Origin: Thermothielavioides terrestris NRRL 8126
Lineage: Eukaryota > Ascomycota > Sordariomycetes > Sordariales > Chaetomiaceae
Assembly: GCF_000226115.1 (NCBI RefSeq)
Contig: NC_016458.1
Location: 3,382,001 to 3,446,000, forward strand
DNA length: 64,000 bases
Reading direction: 5' to 3'
Position numbers and translations under genes: made by a program. The notes under the pieces are model-generated. The model was not told where the DNA came from, searched no databases, and saw only the letters and a program-made list of their open reading frames with translations. Below are positions 37,861-47,011 of this stretch, in pieces (the first letter of the stretch is position 1; the number at the start of each line of letters is the position of its first letter).

Positions 37861-38871
37861 CTTAGTAATCGATTAGCAATTGGTATAATATTGTTTTAAA
37901 AGCGATAGACCATCAATTACCTAGCGCTTTTTCCTAGTTATTAACGCTATTAGTTCTTTGTCGATAGGGCTTAATTATAACGAGGGCACTATTGTACTAT
38001 TTATAGGACTTAACATACATCTTAAGGTTAGATTCGTTAAAGAATCGCTTCTATATCGATTTACAATTAATTAGTAATCGATTTTAAAAGGCTTAGGTAT
38101 TCTATACTATTGTAATATATAGTCCGTTAATCGAGCTTAGAAAGCGGTAATAGAGCTCGTTAAAGGCGATCTTGATTTTGCCCTTCTATACTATAGTTAG
38201 TAATCGATTACTGACCGATTGTCTAATGATTGATAATTGATTCGGGATATACCTTATTTAATTTGAAAGGTAGAAGGTTCTTAGAGCATATTCTATCATT
38301 GCTATAGAGGTACCACTAGTATAATTCTTTCCTAATCAATTAGCAATCTATCGATAATTGATAGAGGATCGATTAATAAGCATTTACTATCGTTTTTATA
38401 TACTATAGTAGACAATTGGTATAATCGATTCTTAATAGATAAATAATTGATCTCCCTATAGGGGGCTCTAAGCTAGAAAATCTATATAATTGATTTGCAA
38501 TTGATAGGCAATTGATCTTCGTTTAGGGGGGGGGGGGGGTCCTATAGGGGCCGAGCGATAGAAAAAGTAGAAAAGAGGAATAGGTTTGCTAGCGGTAGGA
38601 GGAAAAAATTTGAATATAGCTGAGTAGGGCTGCTTATAGGTCCAAAAAGTGGGTCTAGAAAAATTTTTCTACAATTATAAATTTCTACCTAATTGATTAC
38701 TAATTAAACGATAGAAAAGCTATTCCTAATCGATTAACTAAAAATTTAAAATTCAACCTAATCAATTTTTAAACGATTATTAAGTATCACTATTGGGCGC
38801 TAATCAATTAGAAAGCGATCGGGGCTATCGCGGTTGCTAAAAATTTTGCTAGTAGGGTGGGTTAGGTCTGC
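37861..38871. other. AT-rich right part of the Mutator-like element
   Basis: RIP-degraded sequence rich in AATCGATTA/TAATTGAT words and with no usable frame. It includes a 14-G run at about 38526-38539. Confidence 0.5.
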
Positions 38872-38907
38872 CCACCCCTGCCGGTCAGGTCAACAGGGGG
38901 GGGGTCC
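38872..38907 (-). repeat. Right terminal inverted repeat of Mutator-like element
   Basis: Exact reverse complement of 16018-16053. Composition returns to non-RIP host DNA directly after it (about 38908-38989). Confidence 0.88.
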
Positions 38908-38989
38908 AGTCCAGCCACCCACTTCCTCGTTCAGGGTCCATGCACTGTATGCTTGGCCGTGGTAAGCCGAGTACTGCAGTATAACTAAG

Positions 38990-39168
38990 TTGTCGCTTCT
39001 AAACACTAGGCGAAAGTGGGTCTAAGTGCTTGCAACACACCCCAATTTGAACAATAGTAGGCAACAGTGGGCAACCATCGCTATCGAATTTGAAGCTGTA
39101 GATACTGCAAAAAACGGCCTAAATAGCCATTTTCTAGTGTTTTTGTATGCTTGTTAATATCTGTAGCT
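38990..39168 (+). repeat. Left inverted repeat of the Tc1-like element
   Basis: Matches the reverse complement of 44137-44323. It includes CACCCCAATTTGAACAA and GCAAAAAACGGCCTAAATAG, identical in both copies. Confidence 0.9.
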
Positions 39169-39204
39169 TAGTTAGTATAGCCATCGAGCCCCTAAACCCA
39201 GCTA

Positions 39205-39365
39205 TCGAAGCCCACCTTCGAACTTCCCGGGTACACGCCTTCGAACCGCCCAGGAGCCCGCCTTCGAACTGCCTAAGTACACGCCTTCGAACCGCCTAGG
39301 AGCCCACCTTCGAACTGCCTAGGAGCCCGCCTTCGAACCGCCTAGGTGCCCGCCTCCTAGGCACT
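39205..39365. repeat. About 24-bp tandem repeat, 6-7 units
   Basis: Units related to GCCCGCCTTCGAACCGCCTA follow one another just inside the left inverted repeat. Differences between units are mainly C/T. Confidence 0.8.
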
Positions 39366-39399
39366 ATAGTTCGATATATCAATAAGCGCTAGAGGCGGT

Positions 39400-40490
39400 T
39401 GATCGTAGTTATACTATACGCTAGGGAACCGCTATAGGTTATTACGTATAAGGTAGAGGTTAGCTTCGTATAGGTATACCGATATAAGCGGCTATTCGAC
39501 CTTACTAGTAACCCTTTTCCGAAGCCGAAGACGCTATAGAACGCCTATATATTATAGCCCTAGGCTATAGAGGTTTGTATCTTATCAATACGCTATTGTT
39601 GATACTCCCTAGTAGTTAGCTAACTTACTATAACTTTTAAGAACTCTTCGACTACCTTATAAGCAAGTCCGACCTTTACTTCGACAAGATATAGACCTTC
39701 CTTCTTAAAGAATACTATATATTCGTAGCTATCAATACGATTTCCTATTATCTATATATAGTCGATTAGAAGAAGAAAGTAGCTATATAGAGAAGTATAT
39801 AGTAGAACTATATCCTCTAGGTAGATTATATCTATAAGGTGGCGATATTTACCGCTAAGATGTTTATATTTTACAACGAATTAGGCCTAGATCGAAGAGA
39901 TAGTGTTCATTGTACTAGCTAAGCGCTATTAGGTGTTACTCCTATCGTCGACGACGTTGTTAAACGAGATAAACGCTATTATATCCTCCTTGCTATTACA
40001 GTTGATAGTGTTCTTAATCTATTGGTTTAATAAGGTTATAGCAATTAGGAAGGCTTTATTATATAGCTTAAGGACTACGTTCTATCTAAGATAAGGCTAT
40101 TCCTAGACTACTATAGTATTCTTATTATAAATAATATATTATAGTATTGGATCTATACTATTAAACAACTTTGCTAGGAGGCTAGTGTTCTACTATAGTA
40201 TTTACCGCTATATTCGCTTAATTTGAACCTAATCGAGGCAACGTTCTATAATACAAAGGCTTATATTCGCTATAACTATCAGAAGGCGCTTCTATAGGAC
40301 TATTTAGAAGAAGACTTTAAAGAGTTCCTTTGTAGTGCCTATACTATTATTAGTAATAACCTCCTAGTGGTATATAGGCACTTTAGGAAAGTGATAATAC
40401 TGTTTTAAAAGAAAGACGAAACGATAGATTATATAGTATTATATTTAGAGCAATTCTATAAGTTCTAGAGTACTAGAACCGTTGGTTAAA
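39400..40490 (+). pseudogene. Tc1/mariner-IS630-type DDE transposase, RIP-inactivated
   Basis: One plus-strand frame reads through as a DDE_3-type transposase if TAG/TAA are taken as former Gln/Trp codons. Recognisable blocks are ELGLDRRDSVH (first catalytic block, about 39,885), VKRDKRYYILLAITVDSVLN (about 39,960), LKDYVLSKIRLFLDYYS (about 40,070), LIINNIL (second catalytic block, about 40,120), YLPLYSLNLNLIEATFYNTK (about 40,200) and AYIRYNYQKALL. Both catalytic Asp positions now read Asn (YNE, INN), as G-to-A RIP would give; the Glu of the LIE motif remains. Dead, but its class is clear. Confidence 0.8.
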
Positions 40491-40599
40491 CACTATATCT
40501 TATAGATAGATTCCTAATTATAGTTCGCTATTATCATTATCTGTATATAAAGCTGTTATCGAGCTATCTTCCACCTCTTGTATAATGTTTTCCTAGTAT

Positions 40600-42550
40600 T
40601 CTAGTGCTATGTTATCTAGATCTAGTAGCCTAAACCTAGGTATATAATAGATTGAGGCATTAAAGAAGGAATTGTATAGTAGATTAATCGACGAGTCGGT
40701 AATTAAAGAAGCTAGTATACAATTAAATAGACGTTAGCTATATAATTATAATATTGTAAGAAGAATATACTATCCTATTCTATACTCTGTATAGCGTGTT
40801 CAGCGCGTTGTACGACCTACTTCGTATATTTTATAGCCTATTCAGCGCATTGTACAATATATTCAGTGCCCTATACAGCGTATTAGGTCTAGCGAGCTAG
40901 GTTCCTGTTAAAGCTAGCTAGCTCTGCTTCTTCCTTTAAAAAGCCTTTCGTAGCGTTGTAGAACATAGCGACAAAGTACTATAGGAAGCCGTTGTTGGAA
41001 AACCATATATCTAGAAGCTAACGAATATCGCAAACCCTTCTACTTTCGATATATAGAGACCTACTAACTTGGTAGAGAGCTGTTATTACGTCCTTCTAAC
41101 CTAATAAGCTATATTGGCAAGCGAAGGTCTTGATAAAGTCATTGACTATATCGGAAGGTTCCTTTCCTTCTAGCTTAGGCAGCGGCAACGAAGAATGTAG
41201 TAGTAGAATAATCTCCTATAGGTTTACAATACTAGCAACAAATAGAGGCTTTCCTAGGCTAATAGCGCCTATATTCGAATAAGGGGCTAGGAATCCTATT
41301 GGCTAGGGTAGCTTAGGTATATTGTTCCTTGCTATATTCGGGGGTGCTATAGGATACAGCTAATATAAAAGATAGTATAGTAGTATACTATAGAACTATA
41401 GCAGTAGGTAAGGCGGTGCTATTATCTTATTTAGATCGTTCGAGTTATTGCTATTGACGTTGTTGATGAACTGGATTCCTTCGCCTAGCAGTCGCTTAGT
41501 TATAACTTTGCTATTAAGGCCTATCTAAACACCTTGATTAGCCTTATTCTTTATAGAACCGATCTATTTCTTTATTAGGGCACCTAGGGCGCTATCAACA
41601 GTAGCCTTTTAACGTTCGATCTATATAGCCTACTCTAATATCTCTCGAACAGTGATAGGATAGTAGGTATTGTCGCTATTCATCTAGTAATAGAACTGGA
41701 ACTAGATATCTATATCTTTACGGTAGTTCTAATAGGCTATACCTAGGTTATAGCGCTATTTATCTACTAGGAGATGGAAATACACCTTATTTAGCTCCTA
41801 AGTATTATAATCTTCTACCTCTTATAATATTATATTCGTAGACGTTTTACGCTTAGCTGCTGATCTCTAGCCCTCGCTAGTAGATGTAGCTAGCTTAGCT
41901 AGTTATATAGATCGACTAGTGTTAGCTAGTACTATAGCAGTATAATTAAACAGTTGGTAAATAGGCGTTAGCGTAGGAGGTAAAGGTATAGAAGTAGCTA
42001 GGGATACCACTTGTAGTATATCGGTTAGCTCGAATTTGTATTTGATACTAATAGAATAGTCCTTTGTAGGTTAGCTCAATAGCGCCTTTATTAGCTCGTT
42101 GGTACTACTAATATATATTAGGTATATCTATGAAGAACGTACCTTTTTCAAATTCGACTAGACCATTGGGTTGGCTTTCGCACTTATATAAGCAACTACG
42201 TTTATAGAAGTAGCTATATACTTAAGATCTAATATAATACTACTTTGTTGAACGTTGTTAACTACTTCGTCGTATAGGCTAGATATAATATCCTCGATCT
42301 TCGCGCCTAAACTATTGCTAATAGCTAAATCGTTGACCTTATTGCCCTATTTAGTACATTCTACTTGAACTTTATAGCGATAGGTCCATTTCTATAGAAG
42401 CGGTAGCGGTATTTAAAGGCTTTAGTAGAACGTATTTAAGAAGAATATAGTAGTATAGGTAATATTGACGATGATCGCGTTTAGTAGAGTAGGCTATTTC
42501 GCCAATATATTGTTGGCTTAACGACGAGGGGAACATAGTATATAAGCTAG
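40600..42550 (-). pseudogene. Unidentified second coding remnant of the Tc1-like element
   Basis: On the minus strand a long frame can be followed, again broken almost only by TAG/TAA in Gln-like positions. Readable stretches are EVEDYNT then ELNKVYFHLLVDK (about 41,800), MNSDNTYYPITVREILE (about 41,650), VITKRLLGEGIQFINNVNSN (about 41,480) and LHSSLPLPKLEGKEPSDIVN (about 41,170). It converges on the transposase. The composition is hydrophilic with coiled-coil character. I do not recognise a family. Several hundred codons are involved, so it was probably a real gene. Confidence 0.5.
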
Positions 42551-42558
42551 CGGCGTGG

Positions 42559-43061
42559 TATCTAGTATAGGCGATTGGGAGCGGTCTTAGGTTTAGGCCT
42601 ACGATTATACTAATGGTAGCGAGGTGTTACACAAACAAAGTAGGTTGCTACCCAGCCTCGTCAGCCAAGGTAGCGGAGCACTCAAACCAAGCAGGAGCTT
42701 CGGAGGAGTGCAAGATGGATGTATTGCAAGAGTGTGAGATGCAGGCAAGTGCCCACCTAAATACAGGAGTGTGGTGGCCTATGCGTAAGGTGGCCTGTGC
42801 ACTGTTGCGGGGCCCAGTGCTGTTGTAGGGCCCAGTGCTGTTGTGGGGCCCAGTGGGCCCAGTGGACCCACACTTACGCAGTTGGCTACAGGTGGCCACA
42901 GGTGACCCACAACTGCGTGTAACACGAGGCATCTAGCGTAGGCGATTGGGGGCGGTCTTAGGTTCAGGCCTACAATCGTGCTAATGGCAGCGAGGTATCT
43001 AGCGTAGGCGATTAAAGGTGGTCTTGGGTTTAGGCTTACGATAGTGCTAATAGTGGCGAGG
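42559..43061. repeat. 66-bp tandem repeat, 3 units, split by a solo LTR
   Basis: Units lie at 42559-42624, 42930-42995 and 42996-43061, each exactly 66 bp, of the form ATCTAGCGTAGGCGATT...GCGAGG. A partial fourth unit follows. The solo LTR sits at the junction of units 1 and 2. Confidence 0.88.
42625..42924. mobile_element. 300-bp solo LTR
   Basis: Begins TGTTACACAAAC and ends GCGTGTAACA, so it has TG...CA ends and an 8-bp inverted terminus. The perfect 5-bp duplication CGAGG flanks it at 42620-42624 and 42925-42929. It is much less AT-rich than its surroundings and contains a small internal GGGCCCAGTGCTGTTG tandem repeat. It is unrelated to the 250-bp LTRs of A and B. Orientation cannot be fixed, because both ends fit. 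Confidence 0.85.
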
Positions 43062-43435
43062 TATCTAGCGATTGAGAAGGCTAGTATAATAGGCGTAATA
43101 CGTTAAACCATTGTAATAGCTATAGTAGTAAGGATAATAGCTTATTATATATATAGATATTAATATCCTCCTTTTGCAAGTAGCTTTATAAAGTATCTAT
43201 TATATCGAAACCTTCTTCCAAATTAAGTATTTCGATTGGTTTAAAGGGTAGTAGTCGGGAATATTATAACTAGCGATCCGAATGTCCTTAGGATATAGAA
43301 CGTAATTTCGAATATACCTAGGGCTTTAAGTGAGATATAGGCTTTGATTATAAATATAAACGAATAGCGGATCCGCTACTATTATATAGCTTCGATACGT
43401 TATAAGCTTAGCGACACTAGATCGGTTCTATAGTG
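43062..43435. other. AT-rich interior of the Tc1-like element
   Basis: RIP-affected sequence; no frame or repeat is recognised. Confidence 0.4.
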
Positions 43436-43439
43436 GTAG

Positions 43440-43700
43440 CAGCTTTAGCGGTATAGCGTAAGACGACCTTGATCCGCTTATTACCGATAGGCGTTGTATT
43501 GGCTAGGGCCTTGGCGGTAGGGGTAGCGGTAACTTCAGTGGCCTTGGCGGCAATAGCTTTGGACGTAGCGGCTTTGGTGGTATAGCGCGAGACGACCTTG
43601 ATCCGTTTATTGCCGGTAGGCGTTATATCGGCTAGGGTTTCGGCGGTACGGTGTAAGACGATCTTGATCCGACTAGCGGCGCCTACGATAGGCTCGGGGG
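43440..43700. repeat. Degenerate direct repeats, proline-coding on the minus strand
   Basis: The phrase GACGACCTTGATCCG with flanking GTATAGCG and GGCGTT words recurs near 43470, 43595 and (as GACGATCTTGATCCG) 43658. On the minus strand this reads as a Pro/Leu/Ser-rich repeated peptide, so it may be the damaged 5' part of the opposing gene or of another frame. Confidence 0.5.
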
Positions 43701-44136
43701 GCTTAGGAGGTTTAGGAGGTTTAGGAGCTAGGCGGGTACTACGGCGAGATAGTTTAGGCGCCTTACTCCGTTGTAAGGGTATACGACTATACTTCGAAGG
43801 CGCTATCGAGAACTATACTAGGGCGCGAAGAGGGTAGGATCAAAGGATTATATACGGTAGATCGCCTAGGCGCCTAAGGATAGAGTTGGGAGGTCGCTAA
43901 GTAGGCTAGGCAACGCTAGGAGATATAGAGGGCGTAACACTATAGAATTCTACGTAGTACCTTCGAATAAGGTATTATTTATAGCTTCAAGAAGGCTAGA
44001 AGATAGCGGTGAGCTATCAAAGTATATTGAACGCCTAAGAATAAGTCGGTAGCTAGGAAGCAAGGGTTTAGGGGTAAGTATTTGGCATTGCGCCTAGTAT
44101 TCGATTGATCGTTGGCTAACTAAGCTGGAATAAACT

Positions 44137-44323
44137 GCAGAGCTATCAACAAGTACGTAAAAACACTAGAAAATGGCTATTTAGGCCGTTTTTTGCAGTA
44201 TCTACAGCTTCAAATTCGATGGCGATAGTTGCCCACTGTTGCCTACTGTTGGCTACTGTTGTTCAAATTGGGGTGTGTTGCAGGCACTTGGACCCACTTT
44301 CGCCTGGTGTTTGGAAGCGACAA
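44137..44323 (-). repeat. Right inverted repeat of the Tc1-like element
   Basis: Reverse complement of the left repeat. It holds one extra GCCTACTGTTGGC-like unit, which makes it slightly longer. Confidence 0.9.
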
Positions 44324-44738
44324 AGGCATTTGCTCAGAAAGGACGTGATATGCTTGCCACAACAAATCCCTGCAGCACTCTGATCTATCATCAAACACCG
44401 CCAGAAGCTGGACAGATCGTATATTGCACCTGCCTATCTTCCATACTCTACGCCGTATGTGATCATGGCCACCCTCCGTGGGCGTGAGTTCTCAAGACGC
44501 AAAAAGCTGCGGAGCAGCTCCCAATGTTTATCACTATAATGTCAGTGCGAGGTAGACTGTAGTTGCCGAGCTGCCAGCTGTTTGAATGGGCACAGTGCTT
44601 GTTGTCCGTACTCAAACGAGAGGGCATCTCGAATATGACGTCATTGACCGATCTGGATGTGTAAGGTACTTGCGTCCGCGCATCACAGAAAACGCCAGGT
44701 ATACTACGCTACGGAGAACGAATTGAATAGTGACGTGA

Positions 44739-44753
44739 TTTCTAGAATGTGCG
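44739..44753 (+). promoter_or_regulatory. Heat-shock element 1
   Basis: TTTCTAGAATGTGC follows the nTTCnnGAAn arrangement bound by Hsf1, with an imperfect third unit. It is 568 bp upstream of the start codon. Confidence 0.6.
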
Positions 44754-44857
44754 GTGGGTGTATATGTAGCGGGTCGCCACAAAGCGTACACTAATCGAGG
44801 AGGTGTCCGATTAGGTTGTTCACTTTGTCTTCCGCCAAGCAGGGCCACCTGGCGCCA

Positions 44858-44872
44858 CTTCTAGAAGCTACT
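44858..44872 (+). promoter_or_regulatory. Heat-shock element 2
   Basis: CTTCTAGAAGCTAC: TTC and GAA units are correctly spaced, followed by a degenerate third unit. Confidence 0.65.
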
Positions 44873-45000
44873 GACAGCTTCGCGTCTCAAACTCCTGGCT
44901 GTGGCTTCACCACAGCCACTTCCGCTGCCGATGAAACACGAGGAACACTCAGTCAACGGTTCTCAGCAGTTGTGGCGAACTAGGCAGAAACTAGGAGCTT

Positions 45001-45015
45001 CTTCCAGAATGCTCG
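45001..45015 (+). promoter_or_regulatory. Heat-shock element 3
   Basis: CTTCCAGAATGCTCG: TTC-2-GAA-2-CTC, three alternating units with one mismatch. It is the closest to the TATA box, about 150 bp upstream of it. Confidence 0.65.
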
Positions 45016-45163
45016 TGCATCAATGTCGAGGCCCGGGAGGGCCAAGTTGTTCACCGAAGTCGTAGCTTCTGGCGGACTCGACGAAGATCTACAGTGAGAC
45101 CGTCTTGCCAACGACGAGGTTTCGCGAAGGTGGTGGAAAGCACCGCCCGCAGTGCCCAAGGTG

Positions 45164-45171
45164 TATATAAA
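45164..45171 (+). promoter_or_regulatory. TATA box of the small heat-shock gene
   Basis: TATATAAA, 150 bp upstream of the start codon. This implies a 5' UTR of roughly 120 nt. Confidence 0.75.
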
Positions 45172-45320
45172 CTCCTCGAGCGAACGCTGACATCGCATCC
45201 GTCTCGTTTCCAGTCCTCAGACTCCCGCTGAACAGCGCTCACACGCGATACGTTCCACAGCAGACGAGCAAACCGCTTTCGCCAGCACCTCCGAGATTGT
45301 CCCAGCTAGACTCTCCGAAA

Positions 45321-45878
45321 ATGGCTCTCTTCTCGCACGGATTGTACGACCAAGACCCCAGCTTCACTCCGCTCTTCCGCCTCCTGGACGAGTTCGACAA
45401 GTACTCCCGCGAGGCCCGCGGCAGCAGCGAGCGTCCCCGTCACGGAGGCCGCAATCGTGCCAGCACCTTCAACCCCAGGTTTGATGTGCGTGAAACGGAC
45501 AGCACTTACGAGCTGTACGGCGAGCTCCCCGGCATCGACCGCGACAAGATCAACATCGAGTTCACGGACTCGCAGTCCCTTGTGATCCGTGGTCGCGCCG
45601 AACACACCTACGGCGCGACCGTCGAGAACGGCGGAGCGCACGACCAGCCCAAGGAGCCGACCGGCAGCGGGGAAGAGTCGAGCAGCCAGGAGAAGACCAA
45701 GCGCCCTTTCGAGAAGTTCTGGGTGCGGGAACGTCCCGTCGGCGAGTTCGCTCGCGCCTTCAACTTCCCCAGCCGCGTCGATCTGGACTCAGTCTCGGCT
45801 AGCCTGAACAACGGCGTGCTCAGCCTCGTTGTCCCCAAGGCCAAGAAGCACGAGGTTCGGCGCATCACCATCGCTTGA
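45321..45878 (+). CDS. hsp30: Small heat-shock protein, HSP20/alpha-crystallin family (HSP30-like)
   Basis: ATP-independent chaperone that holds unfolded proteins. Single exon, 185 aa. The N-terminal arm MALFSHGLYDQDPSFTPLFR leads into the alpha-crystallin domain from about residue 52 (FNPRFDVRETDSTYELYGELPG), with the usual fungal insertion of charged linker between strands. The domain resumes at FWVRERPVGEFARAFNFP and ends LNNGVLSLVVPKAKK. The start at 45321 is the first in-frame ATG. Three heat-shock elements and a strong TATA box upstream predict heat induction. It is the first intact gene to the right of the transposon block, 1.0 kb from its edge, and its base composition is normal (no RIP leakage seen). 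Confidence 0.95.
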   Translation: MALFSHGLYDQDPSFTPLFRLLDEFDKYSREARGSSERPRHGGRNRASTFNPRFDVRETDSTYELYGELPGIDRDKINIEFTDSQSLVIRGRAEHTYGATVENGGAHDQPKEPTGSGEESSSQEKTKRPFEKFWVRERPVGEFARAFNFPSRVDLDSVSASLNNGVLSLVVPKAKKHEVRRITIA

Positions 45879-46599
45879 GGTGTCCCTTGCTCTCGCAATC
45901 GACGCTTCGTTTTCCCGACACTCCTGCAATGAGGTGAAGTCGAGAGATTTCGAGTTCGTGGTTGCTTGTGGCTAGCAGGGGAACTGTTTCAAACCGTCAA
46001 CAGAATGATGTCATTTGGCCTGGTTGATGTACTTCTCAGGGGCGTTCGAGATTCGGATGGTTCATGGGAGTTTGGGAGGGAGACGTGGTGCAGGCGGGAA
46101 CAGGCGTTCGGCGTTCTGCTCTCCATGCTCTAACGGTCGGTATATATATGCACCCTGGCTGTCAAGGCTCCACGATAAGTCGGGATCTAGTTAGATTGCT
46201 AGCGCGTTTTTCAGCCATGAATAAAGCACCCTTTTTTGCGAATCCAACGCTCTGTTCCCATACGCCTGATTGCAGCATGCTTGCTGCGTGGCTCGTTGCT
46301 GATGATGAGGATTGGTTGCCAGTTGGAGCCCAGGAGAGTTCGTCCCGGCGCTCCTTCACCAACGCGCCTCAAGGCCGATTGGCAAAACGAAAGCGGAAGC
46401 CCACCCGCTGCGGCCTTGCCTTTTCCACAGCGCCCTAAGTGTTCCGTGCTAAGCTGACAAAATTTCGCCCTGGGCCTTCACGGTCGGCGGGGAAAAAGCT
46501 GCCGGTTGGGCGGTACTCATCCCAGCAGTACACCCCCCTCCCCACAGCGTCAGCTATATCATGGCCAATGGCGGGATTGTTTCTGGGTTCAGGCGCTCA
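45879..46599. other. Intergenic, convergent 3' ends of the HSP20 and LSM6 genes
   Basis: A 721-bp gap between two gene ends. It contains several short frames without similarity to known families. Presumably 3' UTRs and terminators. Confidence 0.5.
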
Positions 46600-47011
46600 T
46601 CAATCGGCCGAGATATACATGACTGCAGCACACCGTCAGAGCCGTGACTCGGCAATGGGGCAGACACCATAAAAGGGGGGCAGCAGCCACCTACCGTTGT
46701 TGCCCCTGACGAATGCGTCACCGTAGCTCCGCCGCTTCACCCCGTCAACATACTCCTCGGTCTTCTCCAGGGCAATGTTCATGTATCCATCCACCGATTG
46801 AAGCTCGCCTGAACCAGCGGAAGAGAAAGGGTCAGCAGGCGGTCATACCGGGTCGGGCGCAGGACGCATTGCTTGAGAATGAGTGAAACTTCCACTTGCC
46901 CTTGTAGACGACGCCCGAGTTGAGCTTGACTGTGACGGGATGGCCGATAATCTCGCTCAAGAAGCCTGACGGGTCCTTGCCCTCGCCCTGCGTTCCTGTG
47001 CCGTTCTCCAT
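46600..47011 (-). CDS. lsm6: U6 snRNA-associated Sm-like protein LSm6
   Basis: Component of the Lsm2-8 ring on U6 snRNA (splicing) and the Lsm1-7 ring (mRNA decapping). Three exons on the minus strand: 47011-46900, 46808-46695, 46622-46600; 249 nt, 82 aa. Sm1 motif: [35 protein letters not shown]. Sm2 motif: YGDAFVRGNNVMYISAD. Its length is normal for LSm6. Intron 1 begins G|GCAAGT and ends CAG, a GC-AG intron. It is the only junction that restores [11 protein letters not shown], since nearby GT donors shift the frame. The last exon is only 23 nt. Divergent from the nucleotidyltransferase-like gene. Confidence 0.95.

Larger units (their letters stand above)
16018..38907. mobile_element. RIP-mutated Mutator-like DNA transposon, split by nested LTR elements
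   Basis: The outer limits are a 36-bp perfect inverted repeat: left copy 16018-16053, beginning GGACCCCCCCCCTG, and right copy 38872-38907. Weaker similarity continues inward (GACCTGACC blocks). Base composition changes abruptly at both edges. Removing element A and one copy of its CTTGC duplication leaves a body of about 6.15 kb (16018-20540 plus 37287-38907). It contains a damaged transposase on the plus strand, an AT-rich spacer, a 90-bp minisatellite and a Lys/Glu-rich remnant frame on the minus strand. No convincing target-site duplication is seen outside the repeats. Superfamily assignment rests on the transposase remnant. Confidence 0.75.
38990..44323. mobile_element. Tc1/mariner-IS630-type transposon with long inverted repeats and two coding remnants
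   Basis: Long inverted repeats bound the element: 38990-39168 and 44137-44323, outermost shared bases TTGTCGCTTC. The repeats agree over almost their whole length apart from transitions and one roughly 10-bp indel. Inside, left to right, are a 24-bp tandem repeat, an IS630/Tc1-type transposase remnant on +, a long opposing remnant frame on -, a 66-bp tandem repeat cut by a solo LTR, and a Pro-coding repeat block. At 5.3 kb it is large for this superfamily, which usually carries one gene. The expected TA duplication is not seen; AAG/AGG flank the ends, so the exact borders are uncertain. Confidence 0.8.
44324..45320 (+). promoter_or_regulatory. Upstream region of the small heat-shock gene
   Basis: Host DNA without RIP signature. 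Three candidate heat-shock elements and a TATA box lie here and are listed separately. The rest has short overlapping frames only. Confidence 0.7.

Noticed and set aside
16018..44323. Giant cargo element (Starship)
   Set aside because: No tyrosine-recombinase captain or intact cargo gene is visible; the block is explained by ordinary nested transposons.
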